From positions 62,001-126,000 of the forward strand of contig JABCZD010000012.1 of assembly GCA_013289855.1 (NCBI GenBank): a DNA stretch of 64,000 nt, given 5' to 3'. The stretch is from Acidobacteriota bacterium (GTDB lineage: Bacteria > Acidobacteriota > Terriglobia > Acidiferrales > UBA7541). Made by a program: the position numbers and the translations under genes. The notes under the pieces were generated by a model. It was not told the DNA's origin. It saw only the letters and a program-made list of their open reading frames with translations, and made no database searches. Numbering within the stretch: position 1 is the first letter of the stretch; every line of letters starts with the position of its first letter. This document shows positions 34,759-44,132 of the stretch, in pieces.

Positions 34759-35814
34759 CTAAAACAGACTTACCTTAATCCGTAAATACTTCTTCGGGTT
34801 CTGCCGGAAATCTCCAATCAACAGTCTCATATCTCCGGTCAAACCTGCCAAATTGTCATACAGTGCGGGATCGGAAAACAGCTTCCCCGCGGTAGTGGTA
34901 TTGTCATTCAACTTCGCCGTAGCCGTAGCCAGATTCGTGCTCGTATCCTTAAGCTTGCTATACAGCGTATCGTCCGTGATCAGTTTGCCCAAAGTTCCTT
35001 TGCCCGCGCGCGCGTCGTCAATCATTCCATTGCCATTCGCGAGCGCCTGCTTGGCCTGATCGTAGAGCGTCGGATCATTCAGTAGTTTTCCAATCGTTCC
35101 CTTTCCGGCCCGCGCATCCGCCAGCATGCCGTTCACGTCATCCAGACTTTGGTTCACTTTGGTGTACATCTCGTCGGACGCTACCAGCTTGCCCAGTGTG
35201 CCATGTCCCTCTTGCACTCCGGTAATCAGCGAATCGGCCTTGGCCAGCACGCCATTTAAATGGTCGTATGCCGCGGGATCATTCACCAGCTTCCCCAGCG
35301 TACCCTTACCTTCTTTAATTCCATCGAGCAGATTCGCCACGCTGGTAGAAACTTCGCCGAGCTGCGCCATCACGTCCACGCTCTTGGCCGCCGGAATGGT
35401 CTCGCCTTCTTTCAGCGGCATCCCGGTGAATCCGCGCGTCACATTGATGTCTTTGTTTCCCAGCAAGCCTTCGGTAACCAAGGCCGCCGTGGAGTCCGTC
35501 AAAATATATTTCTGATACTTACGTTCCACGCGCAACACTACTTCAATATTGTGCGCTTTCACCGCCTTCTGCCCAGGATCCTGCTGAGCGAACTCAATGG
35601 ACACCACGTTGCCAACCGCTACGCCGTCCACGTTCACGGTAGCGCCATTCGCCAATCCCGCAACATCCGGCAAAAACGTCCTCAAACGGTACTTCGGTCC
35701 CAGCATTTCCGGGCCTGTGACATAAAAAATTCCCGCGCCCAAAACCGACAATCCCACGAGCACAAACAGCCCCACGCGCAATTCGGTCCAGGTCAGCTGT
35801 TTCCGTTGCGCCAT
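34759..35814 (-). CDS. mlaD: MlaD-type MCE lipid-binding protein with C-terminal repeats
   Basis: 351 residues. One N-terminal membrane helix (about 13-31) anchors an MCE domain (about 38-120: YRLRTFLPDVAGLANGATVNVDGVAVGNV). The periplasmic tail has five repeats of a G-T-x-G-K-L pattern at intervals of about 38-40 residues (GTLGKLVNDP, GTLGKLVASD, GTIGKLLNDP, GTLGKLITDD, TTAGKLFSDP). MlaD forms a hexameric ring that carries phospholipids between the membranes. It is the last gene of mlaE-mlaF-mlaD, about 100 bp after mlaF; GGAGG precedes the ATG. Confidence 0.92.
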   Translation of the reverse strand: MAQRKQLTWTELRVGLFVLVGLSVLGAGIFYVTGPEMLGPKYRLRTFLPDVAGLANGATVNVDGVAVGNVVSIEFAQQDPGQKAVKAHNIEVVLRVERKYQKYILTDSTAALVTEGLLGNKDINVTRGFTGMPLKEGETIPAAKSVDVMAQLGEVSTSVANLLDGIKEGKGTLGKLVNDPAAYDHLNGVLAKADSLITGVQEGHGTLGKLVASDEMYTKVNQSLDDVNGMLADARAGKGTIGKLLNDPTLYDQAKQALANGNGMIDDARAGKGTLGKLITDDTLYSKLKDTSTNLATATAKLNDNTTTAGKLFSDPALYDNLAGLTGDMRLLIGDFRQNPKKYLRIKVSLF

Positions 35815-35914
35815 CTCTAGATGCCTCCACGATAAAGCACGAACGATGTACCGCTACTAAGGCTCGACAGCATCAACGCGAAAAATCCAAGCCATCCATT
35901 GCGCATGCAAGAGC

Positions 35915-36811
35915 TCAAGTCAAAAACCGCTTTATATAAGGATCTTTGGAATTCATCACTTCTTGCGGCGTGCCATCGAAATATATTCCGTTGCCGTAGG
36001 AATCGTTCTCGTCCGTATCGGCGCCGGCGGCTCCATTGTCACTCGCGATCTGGCGATAGACCATAAATCGCGTCGCCGTCTCCGACGGCTCACCCTTGGC
36101 AATCCGCACCACACTTTTTTCCGTGGCGTCGAAGCGAAAGTTCGCCAGCGCAAAGCCATCCTGCAAACGGTGCGTGGCCAGCAGCGAGGTCACGCCGTAG
36201 ACATCGCGCAGCCGCAAAATCAGCGTGATGATCGTCTGCGAAGTCACTGGATCCAGTCCCGCGGTCGGCGAATCATACAGCACAATCTCCGGCCGGCTCA
36301 CCAGCGCGCGCGCAATCGAAACGCGCCGCCGCATCCCGCCGGACAATTCAGAGGGCAGCAGATCCAATGTGTCCGACATTTCGACGAACTCCAGCACCTC
36401 GTCCACGCGCGGCGCGATCTCCGCTTCCGGCACTTGATCCTGCCGCAACCGGTACGCCACGTTCTCCTCGACGGTCATGGAGTCAAACAGCGCGCCTTCC
36501 TGAAATACAAATCCGATCTTGCGCCGGAACGCCAGCAATTCCCGTTCACTCATCCCGGAAACATTTTCGCCAAGTACTTCCACGCGACCCGCCGTGGGGC
36601 GCAACAATCCCGCGGCCAACTTCAGCGTCAAGGTCTTCCCCGTCCCGGTTTCGCCCAGCAGCACTAGCGTTTCGCGTTCCGCCACTTCAAAGGAAATCCC
36701 GCGCAGGACTTCGCCTTCGTCGAAACCTATGGCTACATCAGTAAATTTCACCGCAGGTCCGCCGTGCAACTCCGCCCGCGCATACCCTGCCGTTGTGCTC
36801 GCCGTCGCCAT
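35915..36811 (-). CDS. mlaF: MlaF-type ABC ATPase of the lipid transporter
   Basis: 298 residues. Walker A GETGTGKT (Lys59), Q-loop FVFQEGALFDS, signature LSGGMRRR and the H-loop LATHRLQD are present. The Walker B motif reads IVLYDSPTAGLDP: the catalytic glutamate after Asp180 is replaced by Ser181, which is unusual for an active ATPase. A C-terminal extension of about 50 residues (with YFDGTPQEVMNSKDPYIKRFL) ends the protein. It powers MlaE by ATP hydrolysis and lies between mlaE and mlaD on the same strand, 46 bp after mlaE. Confidence 0.9.
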   Translation of the reverse strand: MATASTTAGYARAELHGGPAVKFTDVAIGFDEGEVLRGISFEVAERETLVLLGETGTGKTLTLKLAAGLLRPTAGRVEVLGENVSGMSERELLAFRRKIGFVFQEGALFDSMTVEENVAYRLRQDQVPEAEIAPRVDEVLEFVEMSDTLDLLPSELSGGMRRRVSIARALVSRPEIVLYDSPTAGLDPVTSQTIITLILRLRDVYGVTSLLATHRLQDGFALANFRFDATEKSVVRIAKGEPSETATRFMVYRQIASDNGAAGADTDENDSYGNGIYFDGTPQEVMNSKDPYIKRFLT

Positions 36812-36857
36812 ATTTTCGGTTTCGTCGTTTCCTTATTTTCCTATTTCAGCTTTTTCT

Positions 36858-37700
36858 CTAGAAAATTTTGTTGGACATATACAGCGCGAACTTGGTCAGG
36901 AATAGATCCGCAATAATAATCATCACGGAAGAGACCACCACCGCCTGCGTGGTGGCGCGGCCGACGCCCTGCGTTCCGCCGCGCACCGTCAAACCTTTGT
37001 AGCAACCCACGGTGGCCAGGATAAATCCGTAAACCATCGGCTTGGTCAGACCCTGCATCAAATCGCCGAAATCCAAGGCATTAATGGCCCGCGTCCAAAA
37101 CTCGACGGCGCCCAAACGCAGCGAAAGCATGGCCGCCACGCAGCCGCCCAGCAAGCCCACAAAATCGTTGAGCGCGGTAAGCAACGGCACCATTAGCAGG
37201 GTGGCCACCACGCGCGGCGTCACCAGCTTGCGGTAAGGGTCGGTGCCCATGGCGCGCATGGCATCCACCTGTTCGGTGACTTGCATCGACCCAAGCTCCG
37301 ATGCAATGCCCGACGCGCAGCGCCCAGCCACCAGCAATCCCGTCAAGGTCGGTCCAAGTTCGCGCACCAGCGCGATGGACACCGCGTCGCCAGTCAAGGC
37401 GGTCTGGCCAAAGCGCACGAACTGCGTCGCAGTTTGCAACACCAGCACCGCGCCGATAAAAAAGCCCGCAAGGAGCACGATCGGCAGCGAACCCACGCCG
37501 ATATCGTCCATCTGCGTCAAAGTGTCTGAAAAATAGTGCGGCCCGCTGAAGACGTTCGTGAGCGAGCGCCACGCCAGCAGTGAATAGTCCTGCACGCTCA
37601 AGACGAACGAGCGAAACGCGTCCATCAGCACCACGCGGATGGGAATCTGCGCTTCGGCCTTCACTTCACGTCCGGTAACCTGAAGAGGAGCGTCTGCCAC
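36858..37700 (-). CDS. mlaE: MlaE-type permease of the lipid transporter
   Basis: 280 residues with about five membrane helices. LPIVLLAGFFIGAVLVLQTATQFVRFG, RELGPTLTGLLVAGRCASGIASELGSMQVTEQVDAMRAMG and DPYRKLVTPRVVA are hallmark MlaE sequences. With MlaF and MlaD it forms the inner-membrane complex moving phospholipids to or from the outer membrane. The GTG at 37700 opens the longest frame; no ribosome site is seen, and an internal ATG at 37625 (MDAFRSFVLS), closer to the usual family start, is an alternative. Confidence 0.92.
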   Translation of the reverse strand: MADAPLQVTGREVKAEAQIPIRVVLMDAFRSFVLSVQDYSLLAWRSLTNVFSGPHYFSDTLTQMDDIGVGSLPIVLLAGFFIGAVLVLQTATQFVRFGQTALTGDAVSIALVRELGPTLTGLLVAGRCASGIASELGSMQVTEQVDAMRAMGTDPYRKLVTPRVVATLLMVPLLTALNDFVGLLGGCVAAMLSLRLGAVEFWTRAINALDFGDLMQGLTKPMVYGFILATVGCYKGLTVRGGTQGVGRATTQAVVVSSVMIIIADLFLTKFALYMSNKIF

Positions 37701-38128
37701 GTGATCGTAGTACCGCGAAAAGCGTCGTCGGCCGTACTGTCAAAAGTACCGTCAAAGTACTGCCGAACAGCACACCAAAATCCCCGTCAAAACTACTGGC
37801 AAGCAGCCTAACCGCCAGTCCCCATGGCGTCAAGCAAGGCTTCGCGATGGCTCAAGTTTGGCGGGGCGCGGCGCGAGAAACAAAGCCGCTGTGTGGTGGC
37901 AAACCTTTGGTGGCGGGCACCATCGGACACGTGCGGTGTCTAAAAAATCTGGAGTTAATGCGTGCTATGACCGAACCTCGTGCCGCTGACAATTTTGCGG
38001 TAGTGGCTGAGTTTATGGCTACACAAATTCATCAGGAAACGGAACTGGGGTAAGCATCCGGGCAGCTTTCAACGCACTCCCACGCATCGTATCGGTGGAT
38101 TCTGCAGGTTAAGATAACATTGCAAATT
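37701..38128. other. Intergenic gap without a convincing gene
   Basis: Between divergent mlaE and the NTR-like gene. Near 37733-37760 two imperfect direct repeats (TGTCAAAAGTAC, CGTCAAAGTAC) lie upstream of mlaE. An ATG frame at 37847-38053 encodes 68 residues without recognisable features or a good ribosome site; I do not call it. Base composition is less GC-rich toward 38060-38128. Confidence 0.6.
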
Positions 38129-39322
38129 ATGAGACTGCTTTCTGTATACCGCGGTGCGTGGGGTCTTCTCTTTCTGAGCCTGCTTCAGTGTCCACGTTCG
38201 GTGGGTTGCAGCTGTGTCGCTCATGAGAGTCTTTCCGTATATGAACTCGTTAAGCAGTCGGTCGACCAAGCAGATTCCGTCTTCTTGGGAACCCCAATAC
38301 TTCTGCACGGGGACGGTAAATCGGACGACACGCAAGATTTGGTCGTTTTCGACGTGCTCCAAACCTTCAAAGGTAAGCAGGGTGCGCAGATTAGTGTTCA
38401 CTCAGGTGTTGCGATCAATAGCTGCGGCTATTCATTTAAGGTTGGAAAAACCTACCTAGTCTTCGCCAGTTCGTCCGATGAAAGCCGACTCGTGGTTGCA
38501 GCATGTAGCTACACAGCCCCCGTCGAACGCTGTGGCGCCGCGCTTAGGCTTCTTAGAAAAGATCCCCCACACCCAGGGGATTTGCTGACGCAAGCCCAGT
38601 TGGAACGCAGCTCGAAAGGTAAAATTTTGGGAGCGGTCAGGCGAGCCGACGGTGTGCCCCTCTTTCGTCCCAGAATATATATTTGGAACGATTCGGACAG
38701 TTCTTACGAAAGACCTGGGTGGCCGTCCGACGAAGAGTGGCCAGAGGACAAAGATGGTGTTTTTCAGGCTGCATTACTTGCCCGGTACACCTCGCCCGAC
38801 AAATACGGGTCTTTTGAATCTGATTTTCTCCTCCCAGGGATTTATCGCGTAACCGCGGTTGACTCCAGCTACGGGCCCGCTAGATGGGTTGGCACTTTCT
38901 CCTTACGCGCAAACGACACAAACCCGGCAACAGTGCAAGTCTTCGCCGGGCGCGACTACCGTTGGGTTGACATCGTTTTGCACGAACAAAAAATCTTTAC
39001 CCTTGAAGGCGTCGTCCGAAGCAGCGACGGAAGCCCTCTTCCAAACGTTTCCATCCGAGCCACCATGGCTGCAGGCGAGATGTTTCCACTTCTAGAAGAC
39101 GTTTATCCCAACTCGTTAGGAGAGTTTACCGTTGAAAGAGTTCCCGCTGGGACAGTTCGCTTGGCCATTTCCGTCCTCGACCCCGATTGGGAACCGACCA
39201 CAAAGGACGTGGAAGTGAATGGAGATATAGAGGAAATTGAAATAGTCCTTACCAGAAAAGTGGAACTGCCTGCTCCTGTAAAACCAAAATTAGATGATGA
39301 CGAGGGCTCGACCCCTGATTAG
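38129..39322 (+). CDS. Secreted protein with TIMP/NTR-like domain and carboxypeptidase-regulatory-like domain
   Basis: 397 residues from ATG 38129 (an in-frame TTG 9 nt earlier is less likely). After a hydrophobic signal sequence the chain reads CSCVAHESL, with Cys27 and Cys29. Cleavage before Cys27 would leave a C-x-C N-terminus as in TIMP/netrin-like domains; VFLGTPI, VVFDVLQTFKG, INSCGYSFKVGKTYLVFAS and AACSYT follow in the order of that fold. The C-terminal part (about 300-375: LEGVVRSSDGSPLPNVSI, SLGEFTVERVPAGTVRLAIS) resembles carboxypeptidase-regulatory beta-sandwiches. The codon usage and GC content look lower than in neighbouring genes. Function unknown; protease binding would be speculative. 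Confidence 0.75.
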   Translation: MRLLSVYRGAWGLLFLSLLQCPRSVGCSCVAHESLSVYELVKQSVDQADSVFLGTPILLHGDGKSDDTQDLVVFDVLQTFKGKQGAQISVHSGVAINSCGYSFKVGKTYLVFASSSDESRLVVAACSYTAPVERCGAALRLLRKDPPHPGDLLTQAQLERSSKGKILGAVRRADGVPLFRPRIYIWNDSDSSYERPGWPSDEEWPEDKDGVFQAALLARYTSPDKYGSFESDFLLPGIYRVTAVDSSYGPARWVGTFSLRANDTNPATVQVFAGRDYRWVDIVLHEQKIFTLEGVVRSSDGSPLPNVSIRATMAAGEMFPLLEDVYPNSLGEFTVERVPAGTVRLAISVLDPDWEPTTKDVEVNGDIEEIEIVLTRKVELPAPVKPKLDDDEGSTPD

Positions 39323-39423
39323 TGCGCCTACGGCTCCGCTGGACCTTCGTCATCGCCCCCGCTACACTGCGGTAACGTATTATTTAGCAATAGCAATCGC
39401 GAATCGTTTGAGGCTCTAGCGTA

Positions 39424-40602
39424 ATGCTGCGTTTTTACACCGCCGGTGAATCGCACGGACAAGCACTGCTGGCGTTCGTCTCGGGCCTTCCTGCCGGCCT
39501 GCCTATCGACGTGGGCTTCATCAATCACGAGCTGCATCGACGCCAGCTCGGTTACGGACGCGGCGGCCGGCAGAAAATTGAAAAAGATCGCGCCGACATT
39601 TTCGCGGGAGTCCGTCACGGGCAGACCATCGGCGCGCCCATCGCGCTACGCATCGAGAATCGCGACTGGGCCAACTGGGAAAAGTTCTTGCCGGTAGAAA
39701 ATTCCGCCGAAGCGCAAGCCGCCGCACAAGAGAAAAAGTTAGTGGCGCCGCGCCCCGGCCATGCCGACCTGGCCGGCTCGCAAAAATTTAATTTTCACGA
39801 TGCCCGTTACGTTCTGGAACGCGCTTCGGCGCGCGAAACCGCGGCCCGCGTGGCCGTTGGCGCGTTCGCCAAACTCCTGCTGCGCGAACTTGGCACGGAG
39901 ATCGCCAGCCACACCACACAGGTCGGCCACGTTAAACTGGAACGCGCCGCAGCGTGGGACGAAATCGCAGCGCTTAGCAAAGACCTCGATTCGCCGCTGC
40001 GCTGCGTCGATCCGCAAACGCAAGACCGCATGAAAGCCGAAGTCGACGCCGCTAACAAAGCCGGCGACACCGTCGGCGGCATCTTTGAAGTGGTGGTGCA
40101 CAACGTACCCATCGGCCTGGGCAGCTGCGCGCAGTGGGACGAAAAACTCGATGGCCGCCTGGCGCAAGCGGTGATGAGCATTCAAGCGGTAAAAGGCGTG
40201 GAAATTGGCGCGGGCATTGCAGCGGCGGGTTCTTACGGCAGCGAAGTGCAGGACGAAATCTCCTACGATTCCGCCGCGAAGCGCTTCCAGCGCTCCTCGA
40301 ATCGCGCTGGCGGACTCGAAGGCGGCATCACCAACGGCGAAGACGTAATCGTGCGCGGCTACCTGAAGCCCATTTCCACGCTGAGAAAACCCCTCGGCAC
40401 CGCGGACATGGTCACCAAGCAGCCCATCCAGGCGGCCTACGAGCGTTCCGACTGGTGCGTGGTGCCCGCCGCGGGAGTTGCTGCCGAAGCCATGGTAGCC
40501 CTTGTGTTAGCCGATGCTTTTCTGCAAAAATTTGGAGGAGACTCGCTAACCGAACTGCGCCGGAATTTCGACAACTATGCCCATCAAATCGCCGCGTTTT
40601 AA
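39424..40602 (+). CDS. aroC: Chorismate synthase
   Basis: 392 residues; last step of the shikimate pathway, turning EPSP into chorismate with reduced FMN. The N-terminal signature RFYTAGESHGQALLAFVSGLPAG is followed by RRQLGYGRGGRQKIEKDR, the conserved ERASARETAARVAVGAFAK segment and NRAGGLEGGITNGEDVIVRG, all typical of AroC. It overlaps def by 26 nt at its 3' end, so aroC, def and fmt are probably expressed together. Confidence 0.97.
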   Translation: MLRFYTAGESHGQALLAFVSGLPAGLPIDVGFINHELHRRQLGYGRGGRQKIEKDRADIFAGVRHGQTIGAPIALRIENRDWANWEKFLPVENSAEAQAAAQEKKLVAPRPGHADLAGSQKFNFHDARYVLERASARETAARVAVGAFAKLLLRELGTEIASHTTQVGHVKLERAAAWDEIAALSKDLDSPLRCVDPQTQDRMKAEVDAANKAGDTVGGIFEVVVHNVPIGLGSCAQWDEKLDGRLAQAVMSIQAVKGVEIGAGIAAAGSYGSEVQDEISYDSAAKRFQRSSNRAGGLEGGITNGEDVIVRGYLKPISTLRKPLGTADMVTKQPIQAAYERSDWCVVPAAGVAAEAMVALVLADAFLQKFGGDSLTELRRNFDNYAHQIAAF

Positions 40603-41239
40603 ATCCAGCACCACGGTCGGCGCTCCACCCGTCGGAGAGTCCGCCGCGCCCGCGCCGGAAGCGCAAGCGGAAACGGTGCCCTCAGCTCCGCCCGCCGCAG
40701 CACCGGTGATCCCAGCCGGCCCGCCGCGCAAGATTTACAACATCGTAAAATATGGCGATCCCATTCTCGAGAAAAACACCGTCGCCGTAGCTAAATTTGA
40801 CGCCGAACTCGCCGATCTCGCCGAAGACATGTTCGCCTCCATGTACGCCGCGCAAGGCGTCGGCCTGGCCGCGCCGCAAATCGGTAAAGGTATCCGCATG
40901 GCAGTGGTCGACGTAACCGCCGGAAAAAACTCTGAAGCCAAAATCGTTCTGGTTAACCCCGAGGTCATTCACGCGGAAGGCGAAAAGCGCGAAGAAGAAG
41001 GCTGCTTGAGCATCCCAGGCTTCCGCGGCTATGTGGTGCGGCCGCTATTTGTGACGGTGCGCGCGCAAACCGTCACCGGCGAATCCTTCGAGATCCGCGG
41101 CGAAGATCTGCTGGCGCGGGCCTTCTGCCACGAAATCGATCACCTCAACGGCGTCCTTTTCATCCAACACCTAAGCATGCTCAAGCGCGATCTAATTCGC
41201 CGCAAAATAAAGAAAATGCGCAAACAAGGCGAGTGGTAA
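40577..41239 (+). CDS. def: Peptide deformylase
   Basis: 220 residues; removes the formyl group from new N-termini. The three metal-site motifs are present: GVGLAAPQIG (95-104), EEGCLSIPG with ligand Cys143, and HEIDHLNG with His185, Glu186 and His189. The enzyme core starts only at about residue 52; the first 50 residues are a Pro/Ala-rich extension. If translation starts at the GTG at 40706 this tail would be much shorter, but that codon has no ribosome site. The gene overlaps aroC and is followed by fmt after 1 nt. Confidence 0.95.
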   Translation: MPIKSPRFKSSTTVGAPPVGESAAPAPEAQAETVPSAPPAAAPVIPAGPPRKIYNIVKYGDPILEKNTVAVAKFDAELADLAEDMFASMYAAQGVGLAAPQIGKGIRMAVVDVTAGKNSEAKIVLVNPEVIHAEGEKREEEGCLSIPGFRGYVVRPLFVTVRAQTVTGESFEIRGEDLLARAFCHEIDHLNGVLFIQHLSMLKRDLIRRKIKKMRKQGEW

Positions 41240-41240
41240 T

Positions 41241-42194
41241 TTGCGCCTGGTGTTTTGCGGCACGCCGCAATTCGCGGTTCCTTCCCTGAAACATCTCGTC
41301 GCGCAGCCGGATATCGAAATCGCAGCGGTCATCACGCAGCCGGATCGTCCCAAAGGCCGCGGCAACGAAATCACCTTCTCGCCCGTGAAACAAACGGCGT
41401 TGGACGCGAAGATTCCGATTCACCAGCCGCAGAAGATTCGCGCCCCGGAATTTCAGCCGGTACTCGAAGCGCTCGCACCGGACGCGATCGTCATCATCGC
41501 CTACGGCCAAATCATTCCGGCGCGCCTGCTGACCATTCCGAAACTCGGCTGGATTAATCTGCACGCTTCCCTGCTGCCAAAATATCGCGGCGCCGCGCCG
41601 ATCAACTGGGCGATCGTGAATGGCGAAACCATCTCTGGCTTGACTACCATGCGCATCGACGCCGGCATGGATACCGGCGACATGCTGCTGCAGCAGGAAA
41701 TTCCAATTGACGCAAACGAAACGGCGCCCGAACTCGCAAGCAAAATGTCGGAAGCTGGCGGGCCACTAATGCTCGCCACATTGCGCGGACTTGCGGCAGG
41801 TTCGCTCACCGGACGGGCGCAAAACAACGCGGAAGCAACCATGGCGCCGATATTGAAGAAGGAAGATGGACGAATTGACTGGAGCTTGTCTTCGCAAACG
41901 ATTTTTAATCGCATGCGCGGCTTCGCGCCATGGCCTGGGACTACGACTACGTTTCGCGGCCAAACATGCCATGTTTCGGGCGAACCAATCACTGGAACCA
42001 CAATACCTCTCGGATCTCATCGTCCCGGTGAGTTGATCGTCGATCAAGGGGATGTTACGCAGAATTGGCTGGTAGTCTGCGGGGACGCAACCCTTCTGCG
42101 CCTTCGCACCGTCCAACTGGAAGGACGCAAACAAATTTCCGCATCCGAGTTCGCCAACGGCGCGCGTTTAGTATCTGGAGACCATTTCGTATAG
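41241..42194 (+). CDS. fmt: Methionyl-tRNA formyltransferase
   Basis: 317 residues; formylates initiator Met-tRNA, the step that Def later reverses on proteins. TTG start at 41241, 1 nt after the def stop. N-terminal LVFCGTPQFAVPSL, the folate-site region INLHASLLPKYRGAAPINWAI and the TTMRIDAGMDTGDML motif are conserved; a C-terminal OB-like domain spans about 205-310. The def-fmt pair is a common arrangement. Confidence 0.96.
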   Translation: MRLVFCGTPQFAVPSLKHLVAQPDIEIAAVITQPDRPKGRGNEITFSPVKQTALDAKIPIHQPQKIRAPEFQPVLEALAPDAIVIIAYGQIIPARLLTIPKLGWINLHASLLPKYRGAAPINWAIVNGETISGLTTMRIDAGMDTGDMLLQQEIPIDANETAPELASKMSEAGGPLMLATLRGLAAGSLTGRAQNNAEATMAPILKKEDGRIDWSLSSQTIFNRMRGFAPWPGTTTTFRGQTCHVSGEPITGTTIPLGSHRPGELIVDQGDVTQNWLVVCGDATLLRLRTVQLEGRKQISASEFANGARLVSGDHFV

Positions 42195-42308
42195 TCCATT
42201 TGCTCCAGAAGCATCGCTCAGGCATACTCGCCGTTTGTAGCACCTGCGCCATTCACACTGTACTTTCGCTGTACGCCGCGAGTCCGCGGCCCCGGGAGCC
42301 GAACGTTC

Positions 42309-44132
42309 ATGAGCAGATTTGAAAGATTACCTAGCCGTGCAACAGCCAACGCCGGAGCGCCATGGCTGCGCGCCTCCGCCGCGTGCGCGCTGGCCGCGCA
42401 ACTAGCATTCGCGCCATTTTCGACGGCGGTACCCTTTGGCGCCAACACCGACAAACCGGTGGCGAAAGATACCCCGGCGAACGACGCGGTCCTGAAAGCC
42501 ATGCAGGTGGAGCTCACCCGCGCCAACACCGATCTGACCAAGACTGACCAACCTCCCTACTACCTCAGCTACACCGTTTATGACCAGGATTTCACCGTGC
42601 TCGTCGGCTCTTACGGCAGCCTGCTGCAGGATTTCGCCGCGCACCGCCGCCAAGCCGACGTAACGATGCGCGTCGGCTCCGACACACTCGACAACACCCA
42701 CGGCCAGAGCCGTCCCAGCGGCGTCACGTCCGGCTCTCTGCCCCTCGGCGACGATCAAGACGCGCTGCAACGCACGCTGTGGGAACTTACGGATCGCGAA
42801 TACAAGCGCGCCGTTCCGGCGCTGCTCAACGTGCGCACCAACAATGCCGTGCGCGCCGAAGAAGAAGACAAGTCTCCGGACTTCTCCAAGGAATCACCCA
42901 CCACGCATATCGGCAAAGCCGGCGCGCCTCCAGCCTTTGACCACACCGCATGGTCCGCCGAAATCAAGCGTCTCTCCGCGGAGTTTCGTAAATATCCGGA
43001 AGTATATTTCGGCTCGGTAATCTTGCAGGTGCAGGATTCCAACGCCCGCATGGTTTCCAGTGAAGGCAGCGCCGTGGTCACACCCAGCGCATCCACGCGG
43101 CTGGTGATGGAAGCGCAAACGCGCGCCAACGACGGCATGGAACTGCTGCGCGTCGAAACTTTTCAAGCGCCCAGCGCGGACGGTCTGCCCAGCGAAAAAG
43201 AACTCTATGCCAAGATCGACAAAATGGCCGTGGACCTGAAAGCCCTGCGCGATGCTCCGGTCGCCGAACCTTATGATGGACCCGCGCTGCTGAGCGGACG
43301 CGCCGCCGCGGTTTTCTTCCACGAAGTTCTCGGCCATCGCCTGGAAGGCCACCGGCAAAAGGATGAAGAAGAAGGACAGACCTTCACAAAAAAAATCGGC
43401 CAGGAAGTGCTGCCCACATTCCTCAGCGTCTCTGACGATCCCACGATCAAGGAAATCGGTGGGGTAAAACTCGCCGGCACCTACGCCTTCGATAACGAAG
43501 GCACCCCGTCGCAGCGCGTCGACGTTATTAAGGATGGCGTGCTGAAGAGCTTCCTGATGTCCCGCATGCCTATCAAGGATTTCGCGCAGTCCAACGGACA
43601 CGGCCGCAACCAACCTGGACTGATGCCCACCGGCCGCCAGGGCAACTTAATCGTCACCTCCACGCAAAAAGTTCCCGAAGACCAAATGCGGCAGAAACTC
43701 ATCGACGAAGTGAAAAAACAAGGCAAGCCCTACGGATTGTACTTCGACGACATCCAAGGCGGCTTCACGCTGACGCAGCGTTCACTGCCGCAAGCTTTCC
43801 AGGTGCTGCCGGTAATTGTTTATAAGGTGTACGCCGATGGCCGCCCGGACGAACTGGTGCGCGGCGTCGACATCGTCGGCACGCCGCTCGCCGCGCTGAC
43901 CCGCATCATCACCACCGGTGACCAACAGCACGTCTTCAACGGCGTGTGCGGCGCGGAGAGCGGCAGCGTCCCAGTTTCCGCCGTGGCTCCGGCCATGCTC
44001 TTTTCTGAGATGGAAGTGCAAAAACGCCAGCACGCCCATGAGCGCCAGCCGATTCTCTCGCCGCCCGGCGCACCCGATTCCGCCGCACCTGACGCGCAAA
44101 GCAAGTCCGCCAAGCCCGAGGTGCAACAGTGA
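42309..44132 (+). CDS. tldD: TldD-like metalloprotease, exported
   Basis: 607 residues. The zinc-binding HExxxH motif is His338 to His343 in VFFHEVLGHRLEGH, as in TldD. DFAQSNGHGRNQPGLMPTG and the following LIVTSTQKVP match the family C-terminal region. Unlike cytoplasmic TldD of E. coli, this protein has a hydrophobic N-terminal signal sequence (about 18-40, ending STAVPFG), so it probably acts in the periplasm. TldD works with a non-catalytic partner TldE; the next gene overlaps by 4 nt and is such a homolog. Peptide substrates are unknown. Confidence 0.9.
   Translation: MSRFERLPSRATANAGAPWLRASAACALAAQLAFAPFSTAVPFGANTDKPVAKDTPANDAVLKAMQVELTRANTDLTKTDQPPYYLSYTVYDQDFTVLVGSYGSLLQDFAAHRRQADVTMRVGSDTLDNTHGQSRPSGVTSGSLPLGDDQDALQRTLWELTDREYKRAVPALLNVRTNNAVRAEEEDKSPDFSKESPTTHIGKAGAPPAFDHTAWSAEIKRLSAEFRKYPEVYFGSVILQVQDSNARMVSSEGSAVVTPSASTRLVMEAQTRANDGMELLRVETFQAPSADGLPSEKELYAKIDKMAVDLKALRDAPVAEPYDGPALLSGRAAAVFFHEVLGHRLEGHRQKDEEEGQTFTKKIGQEVLPTFLSVSDDPTIKEIGGVKLAGTYAFDNEGTPSQRVDVIKDGVLKSFLMSRMPIKDFAQSNGHGRNQPGLMPTGRQGNLIVTSTQKVPEDQMRQKLIDEVKKQGKPYGLYFDDIQGGFTLTQRSLPQAFQVLPVIVYKVYADGRPDELVRGVDIVGTPLAALTRIITTGDQQHVFNGVCGAESGSVPVSAVAPAMLFSEMEVQKRQHAHERQPILSPPGAPDSAAPDAQSKSAKPEVQQ

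Noticed and set aside
37847-38053. 68-codon frame between mlaE and the NTR-like gene
   Set aside because: No ribosome site, no hydrophobic or domain pattern; treated as non-coding.
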